Source of the DNA: Entamoeba invadens IP1
Lineage: Eukaryota; Evosea; Mastigamoebida; Endamoebidae
Assembly: GCF_000330505.1 (NCBI RefSeq)
Contig: NW_004191732.1
Location: 12,171-41,068, forward strand
Direction of reading: 5' to 3'
DNA length: 28,898 nucleotides
The position numbers were made by a program, and so were the translations under genes. The notes under the pieces are model-generated. The model did not search any database. It had not been told where the DNA came from and saw only the letters and a program-made list of their open reading frames with translations. Of the stretch, positions 20,166-28,898 are shown in pieces. Every line of letters begins with the position of its first letter. Position 1 is the stretch's first letter.

Positions 20166-21409
20166 ATGTGTGCTCTTTCTAGTTACACGTTATGATAGTA
20201 TCAAGGTACTTCGCCACTATCAAAGATTTCATTAACTTGGAGTTGATATGCAAAAAGTTTGGTGGTAATATGGAAAAGTTCCACTTTAACCCAATTCCGT
20301 TAAATTACAAAACAATTAGGTACTTCCCAAACATTGAGACACTTCATTTGTGGGAAGAAGAGGATGAATATTTTGGCAATGAATTTATGACGAACACAGA
20401 AGAAAATGAAGATTGTGAAAATGAAAATAGTGAAAATGGAGTTGTTTTAAAAAAAGAGTTCTATCGAATCATTGTGTGGTTTACTGTTGATTTTGAAACT
20501 GTTTACATAAACAAAAGTCAAAACATTGAGTTCAAAAATGTTACCTACACTCAAAATGATAGAAAGAAATTTGGTAATAACATACCATCTAGTGTGACAT
20601 CAATTGGTCAACAATGTTTTTATAATTGTATTAAGCTAAGCAGTGTTACATTACCATCTAGAATGACATCAATTAGTGATTGTTGTTTTAAAGAATGCAG
20701 TAGTTTGAGCGATGTTACATTACCATCTAGTGTGGAATCGATTGGTAATTAATGTTTCTATAACTGCACAGATTTAAGTGGTGTAAACATACCATCGAGT
20801 GTAACATCAATCAGTTATTGTTGTTTCTATGGATGCAGCAGTCTAAGCAGTCTCAAGATACCATCAACTATAACATCGTTAGGTCTACAATGTTTTTATG
20901 ATTGTAGTAATCTAAGTAGTGTTACAATACCATCACGTGTTACAACAATTGGTGAAAAATGTTTTTGTGGATGTAGTAGTCTCGGCAATGTCACAATACC
21001 ATCTAGTGTGGAATCGATTGGTAAAGAATGTTTTTATTTTTGTATTAATCTAAGCAGTGTTACATTACCATTAAATGTGACAACAATAAAAAATGAATGT
21101 TTCTATTATTGCACTAATCTTTGCAGTGTTACGATATCACCACGTGTTACAAAAATTGGTTATAAATGTTTCGGTTATTGTATTAGTCTTAGCAATGTAA
21201 CAATACCATTAAATGTAACATCAATTGGTAAATGTTGTTTCTTTAAATGTACTAGTCTCAGCAATGTAACAATACCATCTAGTGTGACATCAATAGGAGA
21301 ATATTGTTTCCATAATTGCAGCAATCTAGGCAGTGTTACAATATTATCAAGTGTGTCATCACTTGAAAAACACTGTTTCCCATCAAACACAGTAGTTCAT
21401 CGAGGTTAA
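20166..21409 (+). pseudogene. BspA-like leucine-rich-repeat gene with start frameshift and internal stop
   Basis: From ATG 20192 the frame runs to a TAA at 20750-20752 and then continues open in the same frame to TAA 21407-21409, about 406 codons in all. The N-terminus (MIVSRYFATI, LICKKFGGNMEKFHFNPIPL, YFPNIETLHLW) parallels the gene at 4611-5753, followed by an acidic stretch (ENEDCENENSENG) and about 11-12 LRRs of 23 residues (IPSSVTSIGxxCFxxCxxLSSVT). The stop replaces the residue before CF in one repeat, where other copies have Q, E or C; CAA to TAA would explain it. At the 5' end an upstream ATG at 20166 (MCALSSYTL) is out of frame by one base just where the paralog reads YHMMVVSQYF, so one A appears lost near 20191. 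The same lesion-free architecture in the paralog supports decay here. Confidence 0.85.
20583..21390 (+). repeat. 69-bp tandem repeat encoding LRRs
   Basis: Units of 69 bases recur about 11-12 times, with conserved cores such as ACAATACCATCTAGTGTGAC and ATCAATTGGT. The strong DNA-level similarity suggests recent duplication or gene conversion among repeats. Confidence 0.85.
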
Positions 21410-23534
21410 TGAGATTTTTTAATCGTTACTTATTTGTTATTTTTTTAAATTTTTATTTAAAATAATTGAAAAAGTCAATTAAAAAATTGTAAAATTGATA
21501 AAGTTAAAATCATGATATCGTATTTGCATGCGAGGGGAGTCCTAAACCCCCACCAATCTTTTATAGTATGATTATTCTTAAATAGCAGATCATTCAGAAC
21601 ATTTAAAAACTTAAAGACAATATATCATAAGTGATATAATACTAAATATTATTCAAAATACCACTCTAACATTCTTATTTTCATTAACAATATATAAAAT
21701 AATTAATATTTACTACTTTTTCATTAAAAGATATAAGTTACACAAATAACCACATTTCAACATTTCATTTCGTTTTGTTTGAAAATAATCACACTTAAAA
21801 CTTGATAGTTCAAGCCATGAAAGTGATTATTAAAAAATATCGATATTTAAATATAAAAAATATAAAAAATATAAAATAATAAAATAATAAAATATACTTT
21901 TTTGATTTATGTTTAATATGATTGTAATATTTTTTATCAAAATACTTGCAATATAATTAGATTAACATCGTCATCACTATATTAAATGTAAAGTTGGCGA
22001 GAAAAAGTCTTGCTAGATACCATTAACTATATTTTATTGTAAATAACCATTTGTTATTAGTTTTTTTTAATTATAAAAAATTTGTATACAGGAAGGATAA
22101 AAAACGCTTCCGTCTTTTTAACCGCTACTTATCGTTCTAAGAGTTATAATTAAAAAAATATAATACAAAGTATAATACAAATTACCACTTCGGATAGAAA
22201 AAGTTTCCACGGGCATATTCGCCTTCAAGGTAGACAGTACTATACATTTTATTATATTAATATTATTCAAATAAAAAACAGGTGGGAGCGGCAGGGTTGG
22301 CCAAGATCCAGTTTTTAACCAACTCCATTACAATCTCTAATACCTTTCAATTCAATTTTCAGTTTTAGTATATTGTTATCAAAAAACCTAAAAAGTTTTT
22401 TGAGTAAAAATGTTTTTAAAAATTGGTAAAACTATAGTTAACGATTTAAACATAATTTTCGTATTATTTAAATTATTATTACAGTGTGTAATAAAATAGT
22501 TTTTGAGAACAACCATTGAACAGTAAAAAGCATGTGAAATGTTGGGATACAAAGTTTTTCAAAATAAATTACAATATTCACCAATTATAATAGTTGTAAA
22601 TACAGAAGATACTTGCAAATAATAAAAACTATCTTGAATAATTTTTGGATTTCAACATAAAATTTAATATTAAAACAATTAATACACATTTTCAATATAT
22701 ACATTAAAATTAATTATTAGCGTAAATATGTGATATACATTTATCTTCAACAATAATATTGAATTGTTCGTTTTTTAATAAAATGGCAATGGAACAATCA
22801 AATAGTCGTTTTATTATATTTATCATTTTTTCCAATAATACAAAACAAACAATGTATCATTTTTTGAATGGAGTAAACCATATTACTTTCCAAAAACAGT
22901 CAAACTTATCTTCAGATAATCTTTTAAATAAAAACAATTTTTCAAAATATTATAATACTCAGTCAAAATAATAATTACTCATTGAATTGAAAACAAAGAG
23001 TATCAGAGTAATTTTGGATAAGTTTTATTTACATATTAATTTATCAATTGATAGATTTTAATGTACAATTAAATCAACACAAATATATATAAATATTTTT
23101 CATTTTAAAGTATTTTAAAAACAACCTTGTTATTAATATTAATTATCGTTTTATTTTTCTTCATTTCAATCATATGGTATATATGGTATAAATAATTGTG
23201 TTTTGTCATTTATTTTTTTTCTTTTTCAAAAAAATAAAATGTTATTTACCATTTTAATGTTTTTAAAGTTTTTTTCAATAACATGATTGATTGGTCGATC
23301 CTGAAATAACTATTCAACTTACGATTGTTCCAATAAACTGAGTTATTTCTGAACCTCGACTAAAAAGGATTTTACCAAAGGTGAGCTTTAATCAAATATA
23401 ACAAAGGAAATTGTATTAAAATTAAATAGAATTAATATAATTAATAACATAACAATTGTAATTAATCAGATAATAAAATAGCATTAACATTTTTTACAAC
23501 TTTATGAAGTAAATGGACTTATAAATAACCAGTT
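21410..23534. other. intergenic, no gene recognised
   Basis: This is AT-rich DNA. Slightly GC-richer islets occur at 21528-21560, 22090-22135, 22185-22240 and 22280-22330. An inverted pair GAAATAACT / AGTTATTTC at 23302-23310 and 23340-23348 can form a hairpin. A 70-codon frame at 22759-22971 has no known motif and is not called. Confidence 0.5.
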
Positions 23535-25028
23535 TTAAATTAAGAACAACACAAGAAAAACACTCACCACAAAAATACCCATTGCTGAATTTCTTTTGTT
23601 ATAATTCTTTTCTGCAACACATTTTCCCATTGTTGTACACAAAAACCCTTCTTGGCATTGACCACACATCGACTCACACCCTTTCTTCCATTTGTAGATG
23701 CCAACATCAATAGCGTTTTCGTCTACTGTACACTCGGTGTCTGCGCAGTCGAATGACCGTTGGTCGCACTGATCTATTTTTAGAAGTTCTTCGTATAGTC
23801 GAAAGAAGAATCTTTAATTTTTAGAACATCTCCAGGAGCACTTCTATAACTGATTGCTATAGCGTTTGAAAATTCTTTACAACTTTTATCCATAGCAACA
23901 AAAAGAGCAACTGTGTTATTCACTTGTGTGTACTTATACGTCATGTTATTTTTAATAAGAACGATTCCATCTTCATTGGCAGCTTTTTCTACATCTGTTA
24001 TCAACAAAAGTTTGATATCCACAATATCAAGAGTAAAGTTTACTTCAAAATTCACCTTCATTTGTTTGAAGTCTTGTGACATAAAGAACGCAGAGCTGTA
24101 AATCATCCCAAACATGTTGGTTCCATCACCATCTTTAGTTACTATCTGTGGCTTAATTGGGTCAATAGCTTCAGACTCGTTTTTACTATTCACTTTGTAG
24201 AGGTACCATATCATCATTGGATTCATAACTGGATGCTCTTCTGAATAAATCACATCTCCTCCAACAAACAAACATTTTGTCATATTGAAGTGTTGAAAAG
24301 CTGTTGTAGCTGTTGCGATGTACCCAACTCTTTCTATCACTTTTGGCATCGCCAACTTTGAAAAATCGATGGATATTATTTTGAGATTGGTGGAATCAAA
24401 AGGACGATTTATAGTAAAAGTGTCATCCATATTTTTGGTGTACGTGGCGTCATTTGTTTGGATCAAATCAACTGGTCGATTCAAATTGTACACTTGAACT
24501 GTGAGTTCATTTTGTGTGACATTTAACACAACAAGACTTGGTGTTATTTGTTGTAAGAATTCACTAATAGCGACAGTTGCTTGATACATTGAGTCTTTCA
24601 CGTATTTCAAGTGTGCTGTGCCCTCTAAAAAAAAGGTCATTCATTAGCCCTACTAAGTTCATATTAAAGTACTCCAAATTTTGATTCTGGTAGTACATAA
24701 TAGCAGAACCGATTATCATACAAGTCACACTCTTTTGACTCGGACCAGTCACTGTGAGCCATTGTCCACAACGACTGACGTTACGTCCCATTTTAAAATA
24801 ATAGAAACGAGAAGGACTGACATAACAAATGGAATTTAAATTGTATGCAGAAATGATGTGTTGGTAGTCAGGGATTTTAGAATAACAATCTGAAACGGTT
24901 GTATATGTTATTTCTTGGGAATTCAAATTAACAGCTGCAAAATCGGTCATACAGTTCGATTTCACTGTTGGAAGAACAGAGTCTGTTGATAATACGTTAC
25001 TTAAGATTACCAAAAGTAGAAATACCAT
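23535..25028 (-). pseudogene. secreted/membrane protein with putative expansin-like domain, two frameshifts
   Basis: The ATG at 25028 opens a signal peptide (MVFLLLVILSNVLSTDS). Residues about 20-115 include RCGQWLTVTGPSQKSVTC, close to the CG-x-x-x-x-VTGP-x-x-x-SVT core of expansin/RlpA double-psi beta-barrels; the fold call is tentative. The frame breaks in a run of eight T at about 24624-24631; one T fewer joins it to a 280-residue frame of N-glycosylated beta-rich sequence that ends at 23780. A second break (one A missing near 23820) restores RLYEELLKIDQC, then a region with eight cysteines (from DQC to GKC) and a hydrophobic C-terminal segment (MGIFVVSVFLVLFLI) before TAA 23535-23537. 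The ancestral product was probably a surface-anchored protein. Both lesions are in homopolymers, so sequencing error is possible. Confidence 0.65.
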
Positions 25029-25044
25029 TTTAAATTGAAATACA

Positions 25045-25066
25045 GTGTTCGGATTTCTTTATATTA
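25045..25066 (-). promoter_or_regulatory. TATA-like and GAAC elements upstream of the expansin-like gene
   Basis: On the minus strand AATATAAAG lies about 30-38 bases before the ATG, followed by GAACAC nearer to it. This matches the spacing seen upstream of the genes at 26060 and 28071. Confidence 0.4.
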
Positions 25067-25672
25067 TATCTTATGTATTATCTGCGAAACTTATTATATT
25101 TGATTGTCGTAAACGAGTTAATAAATCCTAATTGTAGCATATTCATTTTTTATTTAATATAATTAAAATAATTCATAAAATTATATATTATATTATTTTT
25201 TTACATAAAATTGTGTTTATCAATTTTGGTTTATAGTTTCTGAAGTTTTATGATATTTTTTTAAAAAAATTGATATGAAATTATTGTTAAAAAATATCTC
25301 TATGTATTCGTGTTTCGTATTATTTGTTTAAGGGTTTAATTAAGAATGATAATTTAATGCTTGATACTTATATTTGTTGTTAAAATTACAAAATTGTTTA
25401 TTTTTATTATTTCAGTGTTTTTATCAAATTTTACTTGTTGTTAATTTATTAAACTTTATTGTCGTTTTTATTTTAACAAGCTAAATGTTATTTGATTTGG
25501 TCGAGTTTATGTATATAGTATGTATTGTTATATCTCCGATTATTGTTAAAAATAATGATATTATTTACCAAAAATATATCACATTTAAAATAATGAAACA
25601 TCTAAATAATAAAACCAAAAAAACTTTTATTGATATGATTATTTTATTACTTTATATTAATATTATTATATA
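25067..25672. other. intergenic, no gene recognised
   Basis: Very AT-rich. A 73-codon frame at 25485-25706 runs into the MITE and is not considered real. Confidence 0.5.
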
Positions 25673-25674
25673 TA

Positions 25675-25891
25675 CAGTCAAAGGCGTCTATTTGTCGTTA
25701 TTATAATTGTCGAACTTGCTTATTTATAGCACAATTGGCGAATCATTTTGGTCTAGGACAATTAAATATTTTGTTCTCGAATCTGTAACTTTTGTTGAAT
25801 TAAAAACTAAATTTTATTTAAAAAATAGATTTCAATATAAAAAATTTTCTACAAAATTCACTCATTTACGACAAATAGACGCCTTTGATTG
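25675..25891. mobile_element. 217-bp MITE of Tc1/mariner type
   Basis: The left end begins CAGTCAAAGGCGTCTATTTG and the right end is its reverse complement with one mismatch (CAATCAAAGG...), giving terminal inverted repeats of about 25 bases. TA dinucleotides at 25673-25674 and 25892-25893 directly flank the ends, the expected TA target duplication. The interior is too short for a transposase and has no supported gene. Confidence 0.85.
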
Positions 25892-26028
25892 TAATCATTT
25901 GATATATAATAAAGTGGTATATTGAATAACTTCAATTTGTTTTAATGTCTAATTTTTTTATAACAGATTTTTTACAAGTACTATAATTTTTAATATTCAA
26001 AATCATATTGTATAATACATTAATAGAT

Positions 26029-26048
26029 AATTTTAAAGTCGGTGAACT
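26029..26048 (+). promoter_or_regulatory. TATA-like plus GAAC core promoter of the Rab-like gene
   Basis: AATTTTAAAG at 26029-26038 resembles the Entamoeba TATA-like box, and GGTGAACT at 26041-26048 resembles the GAAC element (AATGAACT). The ATG follows at 26060, fitting the very short 5' leaders of Entamoeba mRNAs. Confidence 0.55.
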
Positions 26049-26059
26049 AAAAAAAATCG

Positions 26060-27360
26060 ATGAATCCGGTTTTTGCAAACTGTCCAGAGTATAAAATTCT
26101 CTTTGTTGGGCAATATAACACAGGAAAAGTCCAACTTATTCAAGCTTTCCGAACCCCTCAACCATTTGATGATGTTATAACAAAAATTGGAGTTGATTTT
26201 GCGGTTTGTTTTTTTTTTCTAAAACAAATATTTAAAAACCACAACTACACTTATTAATTAAAATATTAATACATTGTAATAATCATTTTACTATTCAATT
26301 TTATAGTTTAAATTTAAATGATAAATTGTTTGTTTACATTGTGATGGAATAATATGCAAATCATACAATTATCATTAAATAAATATCATCATTTTATTGT
26401 AATTTTTATATTAAATTATATGGTTAATACATTAATTGATTGATAGGTTTCTTCATTGCTTGTTGAAAGGACAATTGTCAGAGTTCAGTTATGGGATGTT
26501 GGTTTGTGTTATATAATAATGTAATAATTGTACTTATCAAATAGAAGTGGGCGACAGATTTAAAAACCTCACTCAAACCTTCTATAGGTTTGTATATATC
26601 ATATTAATATTATATATATAATAATAGTTATTATTATAAAATTTATTAATAAATATATTATATTAAATTTATAATATTATATTATTATTTAATTATTATT
26701 ATATTATTAATTATTCTAATTATAAAATTTAATTAATTAAATTATAATATAAAACTATTTATTGTTGAATTTAAAATTATAAAAAGTATAATATGTTGTT
26801 AATTTTAAGTTAATTAAAAATGTACGATACAAAACCATTTTATTGTTGTGTTATTAACTAATGAATAACAACAGTTTTTTGATTGTGACAGTAAGTTAGT
26901 CATTTTATTATAATTTTGATGTTATATGGGTTTAAAATCTTGTTTTTATTATAGAACATACTCAAATATAACAATAAGAGGAAGTGATGCTGTTTTATAT
27001 TTCTATTCAGCAATAAACCATCAAACCTTTGATGAAATGAAACGCGAAATCGTTAGAAATTTCAAAATGGTAAGCAAGCCAGAACCTCGTTATGTTTTAG
27101 TAGAAACAAATAGTGATAATGACTTATTGAGAGACGTCAACGAAGAGGAAATTATAGAAGTCGAGAATTTGCTTGGTATTGAAGATCACATTAAAATAAA
27201 TAAAATCACACACTCAAAAGCGGTTGATTTAGTCATGCAAATAGTGTCGATTATGATGAGTAACGCCGAACAAGAAAATACAACAAAAACACAGCAAAAA
27301 ATTGTTAAAACGCACGAGCAACCCAAAAAGAATGAAAAAGGAGGTTGTTTATGTGTTTGA
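26060..27360 (+). CDS. Rab-like small GTPase with degenerate nucleotide-binding motifs, four exons
   Basis: Exons are 26060-26203, 26447-26501, 26545-26587 and 26955-27360 (or from 26979), giving 215 or 207 residues. Introns of 243, 43 and 367 (or 391) bases all start GTTTGT; the first two end in TAG. The spliced protein aligns along a Rab: KILFVGQYNTGKVQLI (P-loop), TKIGVDFAV (switch I), VQLWDVEVGDRFKNLT (switch II), RGSDAVLYFYS, VLVETNSDN (G4 position), HSKAVDLVM (G5 position) and a C-terminal GGCLCV. The P-loop S/T is V, the switch I Thr appears to be K, DxxG is DVEV, and NKxD is TNSD. The GTPase cycle is therefore probably lost. CLCV suggests prenylation and membrane attachment, so it could be a scaffold or decoy in vesicle traffic. 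The open frame and clean introns argue against a pseudogene. Confidence 0.85.
26204..26446 (+). other. intron 1 of the Rab-like gene
   Basis: The 243-base intron starts GTTTGTT, the Entamoeba 5' splice consensus, and ends GATAG. Joining its flanks gives IGVDFAV-SSLLVERTIVRVQLW, matching Rab order. It is phase 0. Confidence 0.8.
26502..26544 (+). other. intron 2 of the Rab-like gene
   Basis: The 43-base intron starts GTTTGTG and ends AAATAG. It splits the codon after WDV, and removal gives WDVEVGDRFKNLT. Confidence 0.8.
26588..26954 (+). other. intron 3 of the Rab-like gene, with alternative acceptor
   Basis: The intron starts GTTTGTA. It ends either at TAG 26952-26954 or, in the same frame, at AAG 26976-26978. 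The later site joins TATAG to AGGAAGTGATGC and gives Y-R-G-S-D-A, the usual Rab length; the earlier one inserts eight residues (TYSNITIR). Confidence 0.7.
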
Positions 27361-27552
27361 TTTTAAATTTAATTGTTTTTAAACGTTTTATTTTTTTAGA
27401 ATAATTTTATACCTCTTTTTGTTATTTTTGACCAACTGTATCATGGTTTACTATTTTATTGTCGGTATTTATAGTTTTATTGAATTTATCTGTCAATTTT
27501 GTTATTAAAAAATGGTATTAATTAATTAAATTAAAAAATATGAATTAATTAA
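27361..27552. other. convergent intergenic spacer
   Basis: The Rab-like gene and the small secreted-protein gene converge here. The spacer has a palindromic AT stretch (ATTAATTAATTAAATT / AATTAATTAATTAAAG) near 27517-27557, which may hold poly(A) signals for both. Confidence 0.4.
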
Positions 27553-28071
27553 TTAAAGATCGGTCGGAATATATTGCTCTGAAGAAGTCAAGTTTCTCAT
27601 GTAGCAAGTGAAGTAATCGTACTTATCGACTTTGACTGGATCCCCAACACAATTGTTATTTTGGAATCTTGCCTGTTGGAACCCATTTTCAGTCTCAGAA
27701 ATATTCAACGAAAAAGTTCTAAAGTTGAGGCACCCATATGGATAGTACCAAGCATCGTCTCTTGCCTCTGGGTTGCTCTTACATGACCTTGAAGTGAACA
27801 ACATTTGTTGTTTAACAAAGTATGGTGGGATTTTATCTGTAACAGCAAATCCATAAGTGTAAGTTGTTTGCATTGTAAGTTCGTCACAACGTCTCCCTTT
27901 TAATACATAAACTGTTTTAAAGTCTTCAGATAACACCAATCTGAAAATTCCATCTTCACCTTGATAACATTCGTTCTCTTCAATTGCAAAGAATTTAATC
28001 GAAGTGTCATTACTAACAATAAATCTTGCAAAGGAGAATGAAAGAAGTGCAAAGAAAGCAATTAAAAACAT
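27553..28071 (-). CDS. small secreted protein with six cysteines, unknown function
   Basis: The 172-residue product starts with a signal peptide (MFLIAFFALLSFSFA). The mature part has six cysteines (in NECYQ, RRCDE, SRSCK, YGCLN, NNCVG, FTCYM), enough for three disulfides, and several N-glycosylation sites (NDT, NIS, NLT). It is aromatic-rich (YTYGFAV, DAWYYPYG). I recognise no enzyme or chitin-binding motif, and no membrane segment follows the signal, so it is probably secreted or vesicle-stored. The frame is intact and a clear TATA/GAAC-like region lies upstream. It is convergent with the Rab-like gene. Confidence 0.85.
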   Translation of the reverse strand: MFLIAFFALLSFSFARFIVSNDTSIKFFAIEENECYQGEDGIFRLVLSEDFKTVYVLKGRRCDELTMQTTYTYGFAVTDKIPPYFVKQQMLFTSRSCKSNPEARDDAWYYPYGCLNFRTFSLNISETENGFQQARFQNNNCVGDPVKVDKYDYFTCYMRNLTSSEQYIPTDL

Positions 28072-28090
28072 TTTATTTTATTTGATTAAA

Positions 28091-28108
28091 CTCATAGTTC
28101 TTTTTATA
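28091..28108 (-). promoter_or_regulatory. TATA-like and GAAC elements of the small secreted-protein gene
   Basis: On the minus strand TATAAAAAGAACTATGAG lies 20-37 bases before the ATG, combining a TATA-like box with a GAACT core. Confidence 0.5.
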
Positions 28109-28898
28109 TTACGAATACAATAAACAAATATTTGAAAACTTAATACAATGAAATACTTCGAATTTTGAAATGTTTTTAACTTCAAACCGAAGTTAAAAAT
28201 GCCGAAAATAACAAATATTGTTTATTTATTAAAATAATTATAATAATTTGGTTTTAATTATTTTTTTTTGAAGTTAACATAAAAAATAACATAAATGTAA
28301 TTATTTGTTTATTTTTGGTAATATATCATTATTTAATAATAAGAATTTAAATTGTGCGAAAATATATATTACTTTTTAAAATATTATTTTTACGATTTGG
28401 CAGTTTTGATATTATTACATTTCTGAAATAGTTTTTTGTTGCAATTTTGTAATATATTATTTGTTACATTCACAAATATTCATATAACAAAAATTAAACA
28501 ATAATAATACACAACTAAACATAATAAAAATTTTTGTTACTATTTGTTACTATTATTCTCATCAATTCAATAAATAATTTTATTTCATAATCGTTGTGTT
28601 TTTTATTTAATTAAAAAGTGTTATTGTTATTATTTTTTTACATAAAAATATAAAAATGAATTTAAAATTTATCCAATATATCAAGTGTATTGAACAATTG
28701 TATTGAATATTTTAATAAGATAAATGATTAACCTTTATTTTATGTTTTAAATGTGATTTATATTTATTGGTTAAGTTATTAATATGTTAATTTCATTGTG
28801 TAGCACTATTAAAAAACGGTTTGATATTTTTTTATTTCATATATTATCAAATTTCAAATGAGTTTTTTATAATTTGATTAATTTGTTCAGATATTTAT
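28109..28898. other. intergenic, no gene recognised
   Basis: Very AT-rich and without open frames. An ACTTCGAATTTTGAAATG / AACCGAAGTT stretch near 28155-28195 has short inverted similarity around GAAGT. Confidence 0.5.

Noticed and set aside
22759..22971. 70-codon open frame
   Set aside because: No motif; composition equals surrounding AT-rich DNA.
24564..24640. Spliceosomal intron instead of a frameshift in the expansin-like gene
   Set aside because: The T8-AG stretch looks like an acceptor, but no GTTTGT donor upstream joins to the correct downstream frame; the two nearest GTA donors give wrong frames.
25707..25925. 72-codon frame across the MITE
   Set aside because: It runs out of the element into flanking DNA and shows no transposase motif.
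1..28898. CRISPR array, prokaryotic operon or phage
   Set aside because: The introns, the receptor kinase and the Rab-like gene show this is eukaryotic; the 20-bp array has no unique spacers.

Overview
The window looks like a piece of an Entamoeba nuclear genome, most probably the reptile pathogen Entamoeba invadens or a close relative. This is an inference from content. The DNA is very AT-rich, and spliceosomal introns start with GTTTGT and end with TAG. There is a CxxC-rich transmembrane kinase, two BspA-like leucine-rich-repeat (LRR) genes that share an N-terminal domain typical of Entamoeba, a Rab-like gene ending in CLCV, and relics of Tc1/mariner/pogo-type DNA transposons. Non-coding DNA makes up more than half of the window.

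Layout: 1-4610 has no recognisable gene, but holds copies of a small hairpin motif and one transposon-end-like repeat. A BspA-like LRR gene lies on the minus strand (4611-5753). Next come a regular 20-bp-period repeat array (6441-6680), a dead DDE transposase (6772-7288, minus), and a 29-bp perfect inverted-repeat pair bounding about 1 kb (7311-8317). A large receptor-like transmembrane kinase (9599-13862, plus) is broken by a 100-N assembly gap inside its kinase domain. Around 15240-16044 (minus) is a decayed gene resembling part of that kinase's ectodomain. An isolated threonine tRNA-like gene (17237-17309, minus) lies divergently, 116 bp from an HxxxDG acyltransferase (17426, plus) that carries an in-frame stop 38 codons before its apparent true end. 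A second BspA-like gene (20166-21409, plus) has a small frameshift at its start and one internal stop. A secreted or membrane protein with a putative expansin-like (double-psi beta-barrel) domain and a Cys-rich stalk (23535-25028, minus) is split by two single-base frameshifts. A 217-bp MITE bounded by TA dinucleotides lies at 25675-25891. A four-exon Rab-like gene (26060-27360, plus) has lost nearly all GTP-handling residues. The last gene is a small secreted six-cysteine protein (27553-28071, minus).

The genes do not form an operon or an obvious pathway. The themes are surface and secreted proteins (kinase receptor, BspA proteins, secreted proteins) and vesicle traffic, set in transposon-littered DNA. 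Four of the protein-coding loci (acyltransferase, BspA-2, expansin-like gene, ectodomain relic), plus the transposase, carry reading-frame lesions. That could mean a decaying subtelomere-like region, strain-specific pseudogenes or, for the single-base cases, assembly errors. The observations most worth checking are the degenerate Rab-like GTPase with two in-frame splice acceptors, the 20-bp-period array, and the clustered transposon ends.
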